Positions 1 through 7,417 of a stretch of DNA of 64,000 nucleotides are shown one piece after another. Each line of letters starts with the position of its first letter. Within the stretch, counting starts at the first letter, position 1. Source of the DNA: Bacteroides sp. (lineage in GTDB: Bacteria; Bacteroidota; Bacteroidia; Bacteroidales; Bacteroidaceae); assembly GCA_019416685.1 (NCBI GenBank), contig DXWV01000050.1, forward strand, positions 95,784 through 159,783, written 5' to 3'. The translations under genes were made by a program, and so were the position numbers. The notes below the pieces were generated by a model that did not search any database, was not told the origin of the DNA, and saw only the letters and a list, made by a program, of their open reading frames with translations.

Positions 1-49
1 AAATCCTTTGGCCATTGCGGCTGTGCGGGTTCAAGTCCCGCTTCGAGTA
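1..49 (+). tRNA. tRNA 3' part (class II, probably Leu), cut by window start
   Basis: The T stem-loop is plain: stem GCGGG 25-29, loop TTCAAGT 30-36, stem CCCGC 37-41. It is followed by a 7-nt acceptor strand (42-48) and discriminator A at 49. A long variable arm with a small stem (about 9-23, TGGCC against GGCTG) marks a class II tRNA. Discriminator A fits Leu better than Ser, and Tyr is not excluded. The anticodon lies outside the window, so the identity is inferred. No CCA is encoded, which is usual in Bacteroides. Confidence 0.8.
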
Positions 50-64
50 CGAGTGTTCTTTGTG

Positions 65-99
65 AAAAAGCTCTGTAAGAAATTTACAGAGCTTTTTTT
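65..99 (+). terminator. Rho-independent terminator after the tRNA
   Basis: A perfect 10-bp stem (AGCTCTGTAA 69-78 with TTACAGAGCT 84-93) encloses a 5-nt loop. It has an A-run before it and a T-run of about seven after it. It sits 20 bp past the tRNA end. Confidence 0.9.
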
Positions 100-176
100 G
101 TTTACTATTGGGAATTCAATTTATTTCACGGCAATTGAGTTTAATTCCGGCAAAAGGATGCCGTTACTATTAGTTT

Positions 177-728
177 ATGGTCATAGTGATTATTCTTGTA
201 CTTCTGATTGTTTTTGTTGGAGTTGTTTATAACTCCCTTGTGAGGAAAAAGAACCAAGCGGAAAATGCTTTTGCTACGATTGACGTTATGCTGAAGAAGC
301 GATATGATCTTATCCCTAATTTGGTAGCGACGGTTCGGCAGTATGCTAAATATGAGGAGGGAGTATTTACAAAACTGACTGAAATGAGGACTAAATCTTA
401 TGTTGCTCTTTCAGATAGTGAAAAAGCAAATCTGGATGATATCTTCACTCATGCCCATACCGGTTTATTAGCAATAGCCGAGAGTTATCCGGAATTAAAG
501 GCTTCTGATAACTTTATACAGTTACAGCGTTCTATTAATGAAACAGAAGAACAACTGGCTGCTGCAAGGCGTACATATAATGCCTGCGTTACTGATTATA
601 ATAATGCAGTACAGACCTTCCCATCTAACTTGTTGGCTGGCGCTTTTGGGTTTAACCGTAAAGAAGTATGGGCAATTCTGGAATCGGAACGTATTACTTC
701 TGATGTAAAAGAATTACTTAATTCATAA
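177..728 (+). CDS. lemA: LemA family membrane-anchored protein
   Basis: This is a 183-residue protein with one N-terminal membrane helix (about residues 1-20) and a helical-bundle body. LemA signatures are clear: the N-terminal stretch around IDVMLKKRYDLIPNLVATV (about 37-55) and the C-terminal YNACVTDYNNAVQTFPSNL with the following GFNRKE. LemA proteins have no defined enzymatic role and are often encoded beside other membrane proteins. Here a DUF3137 gene follows after 8 bp, which is a common Bacteroidota pairing and suggests a joint membrane function. The start was chosen because the hydrophobic anchor begins there. Confidence 0.9.
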   Translation: MVIVIILVLLIVFVGVVYNSLVRKKNQAENAFATIDVMLKKRYDLIPNLVATVRQYAKYEEGVFTKLTEMRTKSYVALSDSEKANLDDIFTHAHTGLLAIAESYPELKASDNFIQLQRSINETEEQLAAARRTYNACVTDYNNAVQTFPSNLLAGAFGFNRKEVWAILESERITSDVKELLNS

Positions 729-736
729 AATTTACT

Positions 737-1669
737 ATGGGACAGTCACACTTTGAATCATTGTCGCAGGAATTACCTTCTGTTTTGCAGGCTTTGGAAG
801 ATAAACGCCGGGAACTTAAATCTCAAGGTCATAAAGCGGGATTATGGGGAGGCATTCTCTTTTTTACTGCTGGGGGGATATTATTAGTTCTATCCGGCTA
901 TCCGGTAATACTTTTATTATTTGTTGGGGTAGTCTCAGCTCTCATCTATTATGCTTGTGTAAATAGTAAATCGAAGGATTTTTCTTTGCACTATAAAAAC
1001 GAAGTGATTGCCCGGGTGATTGGTGCATTTTGTGATAATGCCACATATTCTCCCAATGAGGGGATTAATGAAGAGGTATTTTCTAATTGTGGACTATTCC
1101 CTTGTGCTCCGGATCGCTATCACACCGAAGATTTGATTCATGGATATGTGGATAAAACCGAATTTCTTTGCGCAGAGGTACATGCGGAAGAAAGAAGGAC
1201 GCAGGTAGGAGCTAAAGGGCAGACACGGCAATACCATGTGGATATTTTCAGGGGATTTCTGTTTATGGCTGATTTTCATAAAGACTTTAAAGGAAAGACA
1301 ACGATTCTTCGGGATCGTCTTTTTAAACTAAGATTTGGAGAGTCAAGGGTTAAGATGGAGAATCCCGATTTTGAGAATACATTTGATGTTTATTCTACCG
1401 ATCAGGTTGAAGCCCGGTATCTCATTACACCTTCCATGATGGAGCGTTTGCTGGAACTGGATCGTAAGTTTGGGCAAGGAGTTACCATTAGTTTCCGGGA
1501 CTCCACCATTCTAATTGCTATCCCGGATTCTAAGAATCATTTTGAGGCCAGTATATGGACTTCTATTACTGATGTGCAATCTCTCAGTCCTGAAATAGAG
1601 ACAATTAGCGCACTAATCTCAATTGTTGATGATCTCAATTTGAATACTCGTATTTGGAGTAAAGAATAG
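737..1669 (+). CDS. DUF3137 domain membrane protein
   Basis: This is a 310-residue protein that follows the LemA gene by 8 bp and is probably cotranscribed with it. Residues 1-33 are charged. Two closely spaced hydrophobic helices follow (about 36-75, rich in Gly, Leu, Ile and Val), and then a soluble domain of about 235 residues. The soluble part has the DUF3137 pattern: IARVIGAFC-like helix, repeated short beta strands, and the segment VDIFRGFLFMADFHK. DUF3137 has no known biochemical activity. Its repeated occurrence with LemA suggests that the two proteins act in the same envelope complex; that is inference. Confidence 0.8.
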   Translation: MGQSHFESLSQELPSVLQALEDKRRELKSQGHKAGLWGGILFFTAGGILLVLSGYPVILLLFVGVVSALIYYACVNSKSKDFSLHYKNEVIARVIGAFCDNATYSPNEGINEEVFSNCGLFPCAPDRYHTEDLIHGYVDKTEFLCAEVHAEERRTQVGAKGQTRQYHVDIFRGFLFMADFHKDFKGKTTILRDRLFKLRFGESRVKMENPDFENTFDVYSTDQVEARYLITPSMMERLLELDRKFGQGVTISFRDSTILIAIPDSKNHFEASIWTSITDVQSLSPEIETISALISIVDDLNLNTRIWSKE

Positions 1670-1732
1670 AATGCTATTTAAAAAAGAGGTCCATTTTTCT
1701 GAATTTATTACTGTAACCTTTCTATAATAGTT

Positions 1733-1815
1733 GAAACGCAGATTAACTCAAATTTTCACAGATCAGATAACTTTGTCATTGATTCTTTGCGAAAATCCGC
1801 GTTTATCTGCGTTTC
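1733..1815. repeat. Imperfect inverted repeat, intergenic
   Basis: The left arm starts GAAACGCAGATTAAC at 1733 and the right arm ends TTTATCTGCGTTTC at 1815. The arms of about 28 bp pair with a few mismatches around a 27-bp spacer. It lies between two convergent genes, so it may serve as a bidirectional stop or be a dispersed intergenic repeat. Confidence 0.6.
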
Positions 1816-1849
1816 GATCAAAAGATTGTTGCGTACTAATTCAGAAACA

Positions 1850-2707
1850 TTATTTTGTGAATTTATTGACAAATACCGAATTATCTTTTAGATAAGCGGC
1901 TGAAAAAGTTATGGGCATACCGAAATCTTCCGGTGTAGCTTTCTTGTTCAGGTAGTTTATCAGATTTTTTAATGGATTATCCGGATCTGTTTCCTCCATG
2001 TTATCATTGCCTATAGTCATACATCTTACAGTGGCATTTGCAATGACAGCTATACTTTCGTCAAGTATATTTGCTTCATCGGTTTCTGTCTTACTGATAA
2101 TATCTTTAATCGCTGCTTTTACTGTTTGAGAATCAAAATCCGATTCGATGATTGCGACTGCTTTACGGCCAAACTGAATAGAGCTGACATAAATAAGTTT
2201 GTCTTTTTGCTCAAGCACAGTAGGATCGTCACTTAGCGATTCAGGAAGGTCCATGTCTACAGAAAAGAAACTTTGACTGATACTTAATACAACAATTGTC
2301 TTTTTCTGCTTTTGGTGTGAGGTACCGAAGAAAAGAGACGGATTGATTTTCTGTCCGAAATAGATGGCTAATTCTTCATAAGATTTTATTTCGTCAATTG
2401 AACTGCTGAATTGATAGTTTGGTTTCAACACATTGTTTTGTTGCAATCCTTCCCGGATCGCTTTCAGCATATTGTCATACCCCGGTGTTATTTCCTGACT
2501 TTTCATTGGAAGGCTATAACTGATTGTAATAGGATTGAGGAGAACATCCAAAAATTGATGCGCATCACTGTTGATACTACTGGGCTCTAATACGGCGCCT
2601 ATAAATGTTTTGTCGGGAGTTTTTACGGTAAACTTGTTCGCTTCTTGTGCATAACCGGTTTGAATCACTAAAAGAAGTAATATGATATATTTTATTTTTG
2701 TCTTCAT
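1850..2707 (-). CDS. Cholesterol-dependent-cytolysin-like (thiol_cytolysin family) secreted protein lacking domain 4
   Basis: This is a 285-residue protein with a signal peptide (MKTKIKYIILLLLVIQTGYA, then Q). Three blocks match the CDC pore-forming core as I know it from pneumolysin and perfringolysin. They are LSISQSFFSVDMDLP at 141-155 (CDC: KQIYYTVSVD), LIYVSSIQFGRKAVAIIES at 171-189 (CDC: LVYISSVAYGRKVYLKLE) and ITFSAAYLKDNSVFV at 266-280 (CDC: ISYTTSFLRDNVVATF). The protein ends five residues after the last block, where canonical CDCs continue into domain 4. The Trp-rich undecapeptide and cholesterol-recognition loops are therefore absent. It probably forms or assists a membrane pore with a non-cholesterol target. 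A lipoprotein gene lies 26 bp upstream in the same unit. Related CDC-like proteins are known in Bacteroidota. Confidence 0.82.
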   Translation of the reverse strand: MKTKIKYIILLLLVIQTGYAQEANKFTVKTPDKTFIGAVLEPSSINSDAHQFLDVLLNPITISYSLPMKSQEITPGYDNMLKAIREGLQQNNVLKPNYQFSSSIDEIKSYEELAIYFGQKINPSLFFGTSHQKQKKTIVVLSISQSFFSVDMDLPESLSDDPTVLEQKDKLIYVSSIQFGRKAVAIIESDFDSQTVKAAIKDIISKTETDEANILDESIAVIANATVRCMTIGNDNMEETDPDNPLKNLINYLNKKATPEDFGMPITFSAAYLKDNSVFVNKFTK

Positions 2708-2733
2708 CTTTCGTTGCTTTTATAGATTTATAT

Positions 2734-3369
2734 TTATTCAAAAACAATTTGCTGCTTCAACCAGATAACAGATGATAGTCCGTCTTTACCTACATATTCC
2801 ATTAGGTCGGAAAAAGATTTTAGTGAATACTCCTGTCCCGCAGCATGCAAAGTCCGTTGGCTGTTTACTCTTTCCTGAATATAAAAGCCGATGTTAAGTG
2901 TAAAACTATTTTTGTTATCTCTTGTTCCGCAATACTCCCATGCGTCCGATAGGTCATTATAAAGAAATACTTCATTATTATGGGATTTCATTTTATATTT
3001 CTCGGTGATTCCGTAGCTTTTGATGATGAAGAGAGAATCATCTTTTAGTTGCAATTCGGTTGGACTGGTGAGTGATAAGCGTTTTCCAAAATACTTATTT
3101 GATTCTTCAACAGGGAGATTCTGTACTTCCTGTCCTGCTTGCATTTGTTTTAGCTCTAATATCTCTTGTGATTTGTATTTTAAAGTATATAATTCCCCGT
3201 TAGGAGCTGGTGGTTCGGGCTGCGGATCATCATTAGTGCAAGATGCAAAAGCAAGTGCTCCTATCAGTAAGGTGAAATAGAGCATTTTATTCTTTATCAA
3301 CTTAAAAGGATTCTGGACTATACTTATACTTACAGTGTAAGAAGCATTCTTTTTCAGGAGCTTTTTCAT
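2734..3369 (-). CDS. Lipoprotein encoded with the cytolysin-like protein
   Basis: This is a predicted lipoprotein of unknown family. A hydrophobic segment (MLYFTLLIGALAFA) ends in lipobox FASC, with the lipidated Cys at residue 44 of the longest frame. It is followed by acidic and proline-rich TNDDPQPEPPAP, a typical surface-lipoprotein linker. The longest start at 3369 gives an unusually long basic n-region; an alternative ATG at 3285 would place the Cys at residue 16 but leaves no positive n-region. The mature part is about 165 residues of mixed beta character, and I recognise no domain. The position immediately upstream of the cytolysin-like gene suggests a partner: self-protection, a membrane tether, or a second pore component. 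This is inference only. Confidence 0.7.
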   Translation of the reverse strand: MKKLLKKNASYTVSISIVQNPFKLIKNKMLYFTLLIGALAFASCTNDDPQPEPPAPNGELYTLKYKSQEILELKQMQAGQEVQNLPVEESNKYFGKRLSLTSPTELQLKDDSLFIIKSYGITEKYKMKSHNNEVFLYNDLSDAWEYCGTRDNKNSFTLNIGFYIQERVNSQRTLHAAGQEYSLKSFSDLMEYVGKDGLSSVIWLKQQIVFE

Positions 3370-3417
3370 TATATTATGTATTGTTTATGTGATAGTTAAG
3401 ATTGTCTATATTTAGTG

Positions 3418-3459
3418 ATACTCTTTTTGCAGAGTATAGTAATTCATCTTACAAAGATA
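3418..3459 (-). promoter_or_regulatory. -7 element and 5' leader hairpin of the lipoprotein-cytolysin unit
   Basis: On the minus strand TATCTTTG (3452-3459) matches the Bacteroides -7 consensus TAnnTTTG. A perfect 7-bp hairpin, ATACTCT 3418-3424 with AGAGTAT 3431-3437, would lie early in the leader, about 50 nt before the start at 3369. No good -33 TTTG was found at the usual spacing. Confidence 0.45.
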
Positions 3460-3616
3460 ATGATAATAGACAATCCTGTTCCGGTATTGTTCATATTTAT
3501 ATTTTATTATGCTTTCAGGTTGTGTACTATTTGTGAGAGAAGAGGGCAGAAGATAACTTTTTTATATCAATTATGGGATAAAGAGTATACGTTGAATATA
3601 TGATATTTTAGTTTAT

Positions 3617-3703
3617 AAAAGTACGTATTTAAGAGTGTGTTAAGTACGTATTTTTGGGGTATAAGAGTACGTACTTTTAGACCGGAAGAGTACGTACTCT
3701 TAT
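3617..3703. repeat. Four TACGTA palindromes at exact 23-bp spacing
   Basis: TACGTA cores start at 3622, 3645, 3668 and 3691, so each step is 23 bp. The extended unit is roughly AGTACGTAYTTTT, and the last two copies are nearly identical (GAGTACGTACTYTT). The sequence between cores is less conserved. The array lies in the 584-bp region between the divergent lipoprotein-cytolysin unit and the sigma-factor gene; the rest of that region shows no convincing gene. It looks like a multi-site binding array for a dimeric regulator, or a decayed tandem repeat. Confidence 0.75.
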
Positions 3704-3953
3704 TTTATCGAAGACGGATGTTTTGATTTACTCGTTAACATTGTTAATTTGTACTGAGCTGCTACTGTACTTTGCTGTGACAGATATTTCTTGTTACTGT
3801 ATTGTATATGATGGTTTTATGTGATAATTTCTGCTTTTTAAGATTTAATAAAGTGGGTATAATGAATAAATATGACCTTCTCAGAAAAAAAAGTAACTTT
3901 TTCATGCAGTCTTTTGATATATTGTTCATCTTATTATAGTAACAATATTTGTA

Positions 3954-5570
3954 ATGGAGGTAGTCGAACTGGTTGAGCGGTGCAAAAAGGGGGAGCAGAA
4001 GGCACAAGCCTTGCTTTATAAAACATATTCTCATAAAATGTTGGGGATATGTTTTCGTTTTGTTTCGGACAGGCAGATCGCACAGGATTTGATGCATGAT
4101 GGTTTTATACTTATATTTTCTTCATTGAGCTCTTTACGCCATCCGGAAAAGTTAGAAAACTGGATGAGTCGTATAATGACCAATCTTGCATTGCAATATC
4201 TCAATCAGTCTCGTGCTGTATCCGTAATACCACTTTCCGGGCTTTCTGAAGAGAATGAACCGATGAACACCGAACCGGATCCGGAACTATTGCCATTGGA
4301 TGTATTGCTTTCTATGATTGAGAAACTACCTGAAGGATATCGTAACATATTCAAACTATCGGTACTTGATGGACTTTCACATAGGGAGATAGCCGATTTA
4401 TTACATATTGAACCTCATTCATCGTCTTCTCAGTTTTTTCGTGCTAAAGAACAGTTGAAAAAGATGATTATTGAATATCGGGCACAGCTGATTCTCTTGG
4501 TTTTGTTATTGTTACCTCTTGGAGATTTTTTGCTGTGGAAAGCGGCGAATAGAGTACAGTTGCTGACTGTTGTTATTTGTAATTCGGACTCTAATAGTGT
4601 AGGCGAGAATGCAGAGGTCTTACCTGTTTCCCCAAAAAAGCGTCCTATATGCAAACCTGCTGATGCAATGGTTATTCCGCTATGTCCTGGTACGGTAACT
4701 CCTTTATCGGAAGAAACAATAATAGATACAACTCATTCGGTACCTCCTGTGGCTTTTCCACCTTCTTCCTTCTATCCGTATACCGAAAGGCAGGGACGAA
4801 AGCTATTTACCTCTTCTAAAAAATCCACTGGTTGGGCATTTACATTAAAGTACAACAATGGTCGGACAATAGAAGATGTGTTACCTCAGCAGTTGAACAC
4901 TTTAGTGAACAATGATATTTCAAGTAGTCCGGTAGCTTCTTCTACCGATAACTGGGATGATTATCATCGTTATTTACAGGAATATGGTTCTATGTTGGAT
5001 GATCAGGTGAAGGTTCGTTCGTTGATGAATATTGCTGACCGAAACAGTGGCCAGAAAATAAGGAAGAAGAAGCATCATTATATTCCTTTTACCTTTGGCT
5101 TGCTTTTACGTAAACCACTTGATAATAATTGGGGCATTGAAACCGGACTTAATTATACCCGGCTGGTATCCGATTTTACTTTGGGTGATGATTCTTATGT
5201 AAATGAAAGGCAAACGTTGAATTATATAGGTATTCCACTCCGGGGGAGTTACTTCCTGGGAAAATACAAACGTTTCTCATTTTATATATCAGGAGGAGTT
5301 ACTCTGGAGATTCCGGTGTCCGGCACATTGAAAACTGATTATATAGTGGATGATCAGTTGGAATACAGCACAAACCGTACGCTAAAAGTGCCATTGCAAT
5401 GGTCTGTTGACGGAGGGGTGGGCATTCAATATCAATTGTCTCCTTCTGTAGGAATTTTTATAGAACCAGGTATACATTACTATTTTAATGATGGTAGTTA
5501 TTTGAACACTATCCGGAAAGATCATCCTGTTAATTTTACCTTACCAATGGGAATACGCTGGACTTATTGA
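3954..5570 (+). CDS. ECF sigma factor fused to a membrane helix and outer-membrane beta-barrel-like domain
   Basis: One unbroken 538-residue frame has three parts. Residues 1-80 form sigma region 2 (DLMHDGFILIFSSLSSL, then an RIMTNLAL helix). Residues 121-170 form sigma region 4 with its helix-turn-helix (LPEGYRNIF, LSHREIADLL, FFRAKEQLKK). A single hydrophobic helix follows at about 178-195. After a Pro/Ser-rich linker of about 170 residues, residues 375-538 show alternating amphipathic strands with Gly and aromatics (GIETGLNYTRLVSDF, IGIPLRGSYFLGK, GVGIQYQLSPSVGIFIEPG), as in small OmpW/PorT-like barrels. In Bacteroides an ECF sigma gene is often followed by a separate anti-sigma-like membrane protein ending in such a domain; here both are one polypeptide. 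The sigma part would face the cytoplasm and the barrel part the periplasm or outer membrane. Confidence 0.85.
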   Translation: MEVVELVERCKKGEQKAQALLYKTYSHKMLGICFRFVSDRQIAQDLMHDGFILIFSSLSSLRHPEKLENWMSRIMTNLALQYLNQSRAVSVIPLSGLSEENEPMNTEPDPELLPLDVLLSMIEKLPEGYRNIFKLSVLDGLSHREIADLLHIEPHSSSSQFFRAKEQLKKMIIEYRAQLILLVLLLLPLGDFLLWKAANRVQLLTVVICNSDSNSVGENAEVLPVSPKKRPICKPADAMVIPLCPGTVTPLSEETIIDTTHSVPPVAFPPSSFYPYTERQGRKLFTSSKKSTGWAFTLKYNNGRTIEDVLPQQLNTLVNNDISSSPVASSTDNWDDYHRYLQEYGSMLDDQVKVRSLMNIADRNSGQKIRKKKHHYIPFTFGLLLRKPLDNNWGIETGLNYTRLVSDFTLGDDSYVNERQTLNYIGIPLRGSYFLGKYKRFSFYISGGVTLEIPVSGTLKTDYIVDDQLEYSTNRTLKVPLQWSVDGGVGIQYQLSPSVGIFIEPGIHYYFNDGSYLNTIRKDHPVNFTLPMGIRWTY

Positions 5571-5643
5571 AAAAAGAGGATGTTATTGTGCAGTCTTTAG
5601 GGAGTAAACCTATCATAAAAGTAGAATTTAATCCCAAACAGGA

Positions 5644-6705
5644 ATGCAAAGACAAACGACGAAATGGCAATGCTATACAAAAGGAGAGAGGAGCAGTAGG
5701 AGACAAATTCGTATCAATCAACTGGACTATTTGAAATGTATTTTTATTCTGTTGATGATTATTTTTCATCTGGTATATATCGGTGATAAATATCCTTATC
5801 TGAAACAGGTGGTTTATACATTTCATATGCCTGCTTTCTTCATTATATCAGGTTATCTGTTGAATGTTGATAAAGGAGTTCGCTCATTTTGTAATACGAT
5901 GTTGTGGATGTTTATCCCTTACGCCGTTATGGAAACAGGATATGTGTGTATGTCGTCGGTATTGCCTGTGCGGGAGAAAGTAGAGGAAGTATCTTTGAAT
6001 ATCATTTTATATAAGATATTCGTTGCTCCCATTGGTCCTTATTGGTATCTGCATACTTTGCTGATCTGCAGTCTGGTTTATTATACACTAAACAGGTTGT
6101 GCGAACAGCTGAACCGGACTTCTTTTTTACTCATATTGGGCATCTGCTTTTGGGGAATTGCTTATTTGACTAAAATATTATCATTGGCCAATGCTGTTTA
6201 TTTCATTGCCGGTGTTGCCATTTGCCAGAGCCGGCAGAATTTTCTTTCTGTATTTCAACCTTCAGCGATTGCCATCATTCCTTTCATTCTATTATCTTGT
6301 TTTCCGGAAAATTTAGACCGTTCTACATTGGCAGGCGTGGTTATTACTTATGTCACAATAAGTTTTTTATTGTTTTTGCATGAGTATATACCAGACGGAT
6401 TACGAAAAATAAGCTATTTTGTAGGGTGTAATACATTTCCCATTTTACTGTTCTCTCCCATTTTTACAATGCTTTCCAGGCTGTTTATTCCTTTCTTCTC
6501 ATTTGATACTTCGGGTATCTGCTTTATGTGTGTGGCGGTTTGTTTGGTGGTTTTGGGGTGCTTGTTATTGGCCCTTTTGATTGATAAGATCGGACTTTCC
6601 CGTTTTCTCGTGGGCAAAGAGTGTCTGTTGAATACTGATTTATCCCATGAAATAACTTTTTCGTTAAAGAGAGGTTTTACTCTCCTGAGAGATATTTTAC
6701 TGTAG
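5644..6705 (+). CDS. Acyltransferase-3 family membrane protein
   Basis: This is a 353-residue integral membrane protein with about ten hydrophobic segments. The N-terminal pattern NQLDYLKCIFILLMIIFHLV, with a conserved His in the first helix, followed by FHMPAFFIISGYLLN, is characteristic of acyltransferase-3 (OafA/NodX-like) proteins. These transfer acyl groups, often acetyl, to cell-surface or exported sugars. The real start could be later than 5644, because the first 24 residues are basic and poorly conserved in this family. It lies 73 bp downstream of the sigma-fusion gene in the same direction and could be cotranscribed with it. The substrate cannot be told. Confidence 0.75.
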   Translation: MQRQTTKWQCYTKGERSSRRQIRINQLDYLKCIFILLMIIFHLVYIGDKYPYLKQVVYTFHMPAFFIISGYLLNVDKGVRSFCNTMLWMFIPYAVMETGYVCMSSVLPVREKVEEVSLNIILYKIFVAPIGPYWYLHTLLICSLVYYTLNRLCEQLNRTSFLLILGICFWGIAYLTKILSLANAVYFIAGVAICQSRQNFLSVFQPSAIAIIPFILLSCFPENLDRSTLAGVVITYVTISFLLFLHEYIPDGLRKISYFVGCNTFPILLFSPIFTMLSRLFIPFFSFDTSGICFMCVAVCLVVLGCLLLALLIDKIGLSRFLVGKECLLNTDLSHEITFSLKRGFTLLRDILL

Positions 6706-6822
6706 ACAGGGGCTCAATTGTGTTACAGGACAGTATAAAAGGAGATTATGAAGATTGAGGGAGGTACATTTTGAGGTCACATATAAATCGCCTAATCTGT
6801 AAGGGATGTCTTTAAAAAAAGA

Positions 6823-6863
6823 TAAAAACAAAAAGCCGGTTCCGATTTCGCATCGGGCCGGCT
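6823..6863 (-). terminator. Rho-independent terminator of the DUF2007-like gene
   Basis: The stem AGCCGG(TT)CCGAT 6834-6846 pairs with ATCGG(G)CCGGCT 6852-6863 around loop TTCGC. On the minus strand the stem is followed by a T-rich run (complement of 6822-6833). It lies 40 bp past the stop of the small gene and supports that gene as real. Confidence 0.85.
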
Positions 6864-6902
6864 CCAATCTAACTTAATCTTAATCTGGTATATTTTGAAA
6901 AC

Positions 6903-7103
6903 CTATGAAATCTTTCTACTTCCTATAACACGCATAGCGGCTGTATAAAATTCACAAGGTACAGATAGTAAAATACAGTTAGTACCTTTATCCTTCATTG
7001 AAACTTCAATGTAAGCTGCATTCAGAAGTCTTTTTACGCTGGCAACTTCCCATGGGCTACCGGCAAAAACATCTATTTGGGAAATTTTTCTACTTGTAAT
7101 CAT
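6903..7103 (-). CDS. Small DUF2007-like protein
   Basis: This is a 66-residue soluble protein. The order of short beta strand, helix (SPWEVASVKRLLNAAYIEV), then a strand pair ending in VPCEFYTAAMRVIG resembles the DUF2007 'putative signal transducing' domain. That domain is an alpha-beta fold of about 65 residues beginning with an element that detects position relative to a helix. It is monocistronic: a TAnnTTTG element lies just upstream at 7134-7141 and a strong terminator lies downstream. Its function is unknown, and the family assignment is by pattern only. Confidence 0.65.
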   Translation of the reverse strand: MITSRKISQIDVFAGSPWEVASVKRLLNAAYIEVSMKDKGTNCILLSVPCEFYTAAMRVIGSRKIS

Positions 7104-7133
7104 TAGTTTTGGTTTTTATTGTATTTGATATTG

Positions 7134-7141
7134 CAAATATA
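7134..7141 (-). promoter_or_regulatory. -7 promoter element of the DUF2007-like gene
   Basis: TATATTTG on the minus strand matches TAnnTTTG. Transcription would start near 7127, giving a leader of about 25 nt. The rest of 7104-7417 holds an inverted repeat (7318-7384) and no gene. Confidence 0.5.
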
Positions 7142-7317
7142 GGGTATGTTTCTAATACGGATTATAACTTATCGTTCAATCTTTATAAGATTTGTTGCAA
7201 ACGTTAGCAGGTGTGATATAAACTGATACGATTTATGCTTCTTTTCGATTCCCGTCATTGTGAATAATTAGAGTTTCGGGAAATGAATAAAACAATGACT
7301 CGGAATATGAAATGCAA

Positions 7318-7384
7318 ATTAGCACTGATCTTCGCGGAATATATGCCTGAATGAGGAATAAATTTACGGAGAGTCAGTGCTAAT
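7318..7384. repeat. 11-bp inverted repeat with long spacer
   Basis: ATTAGCACTGA at 7318-7328 and its exact complement TCAGTGCTAAT at 7374-7384 are separated by 45 bp. It lies just past the stop of the acyl-CoA synthetase gene (minus strand), where it could stabilise the 3' end. There is no T-run typical of an intrinsic terminator. Confidence 0.55.
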
Positions 7385-7417
7385 CTGTGTTTTAGAACAA
7401 TTATCTGTTAATGTATT

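Noticed and set aside
8..232. 74-codon frame over the tRNA end and terminator
   Set aside because: It runs through the tRNA and its terminator hairpin and overlaps the LemA start; no protein signature.
3415..3603. 62-codon plus-strand frame in the divergent intergenic region
   Set aside because: Low-complexity hydrophobic content, overlaps the leader hairpin and -7 element of the opposite unit, and has no ribosome site or family pattern.
3617..3703. TACGTA repeats as a CRISPR array
   Set aside because: Repeat cores are only about 13 bp with 10-bp gaps that are themselves similar, there are four units, and no cas gene is present.
3762..4097. 111-codon minus-strand frame
   Set aside because: Antisense to the start of the sigma-factor gene; the plus-strand sigma signature is clear.
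1..7100. tRNA-associated genomic island
   Set aside because: A tRNA end lies at the window start, but no integrase, no repeat of the tRNA 3' end and no clear composition change were seen next to it.
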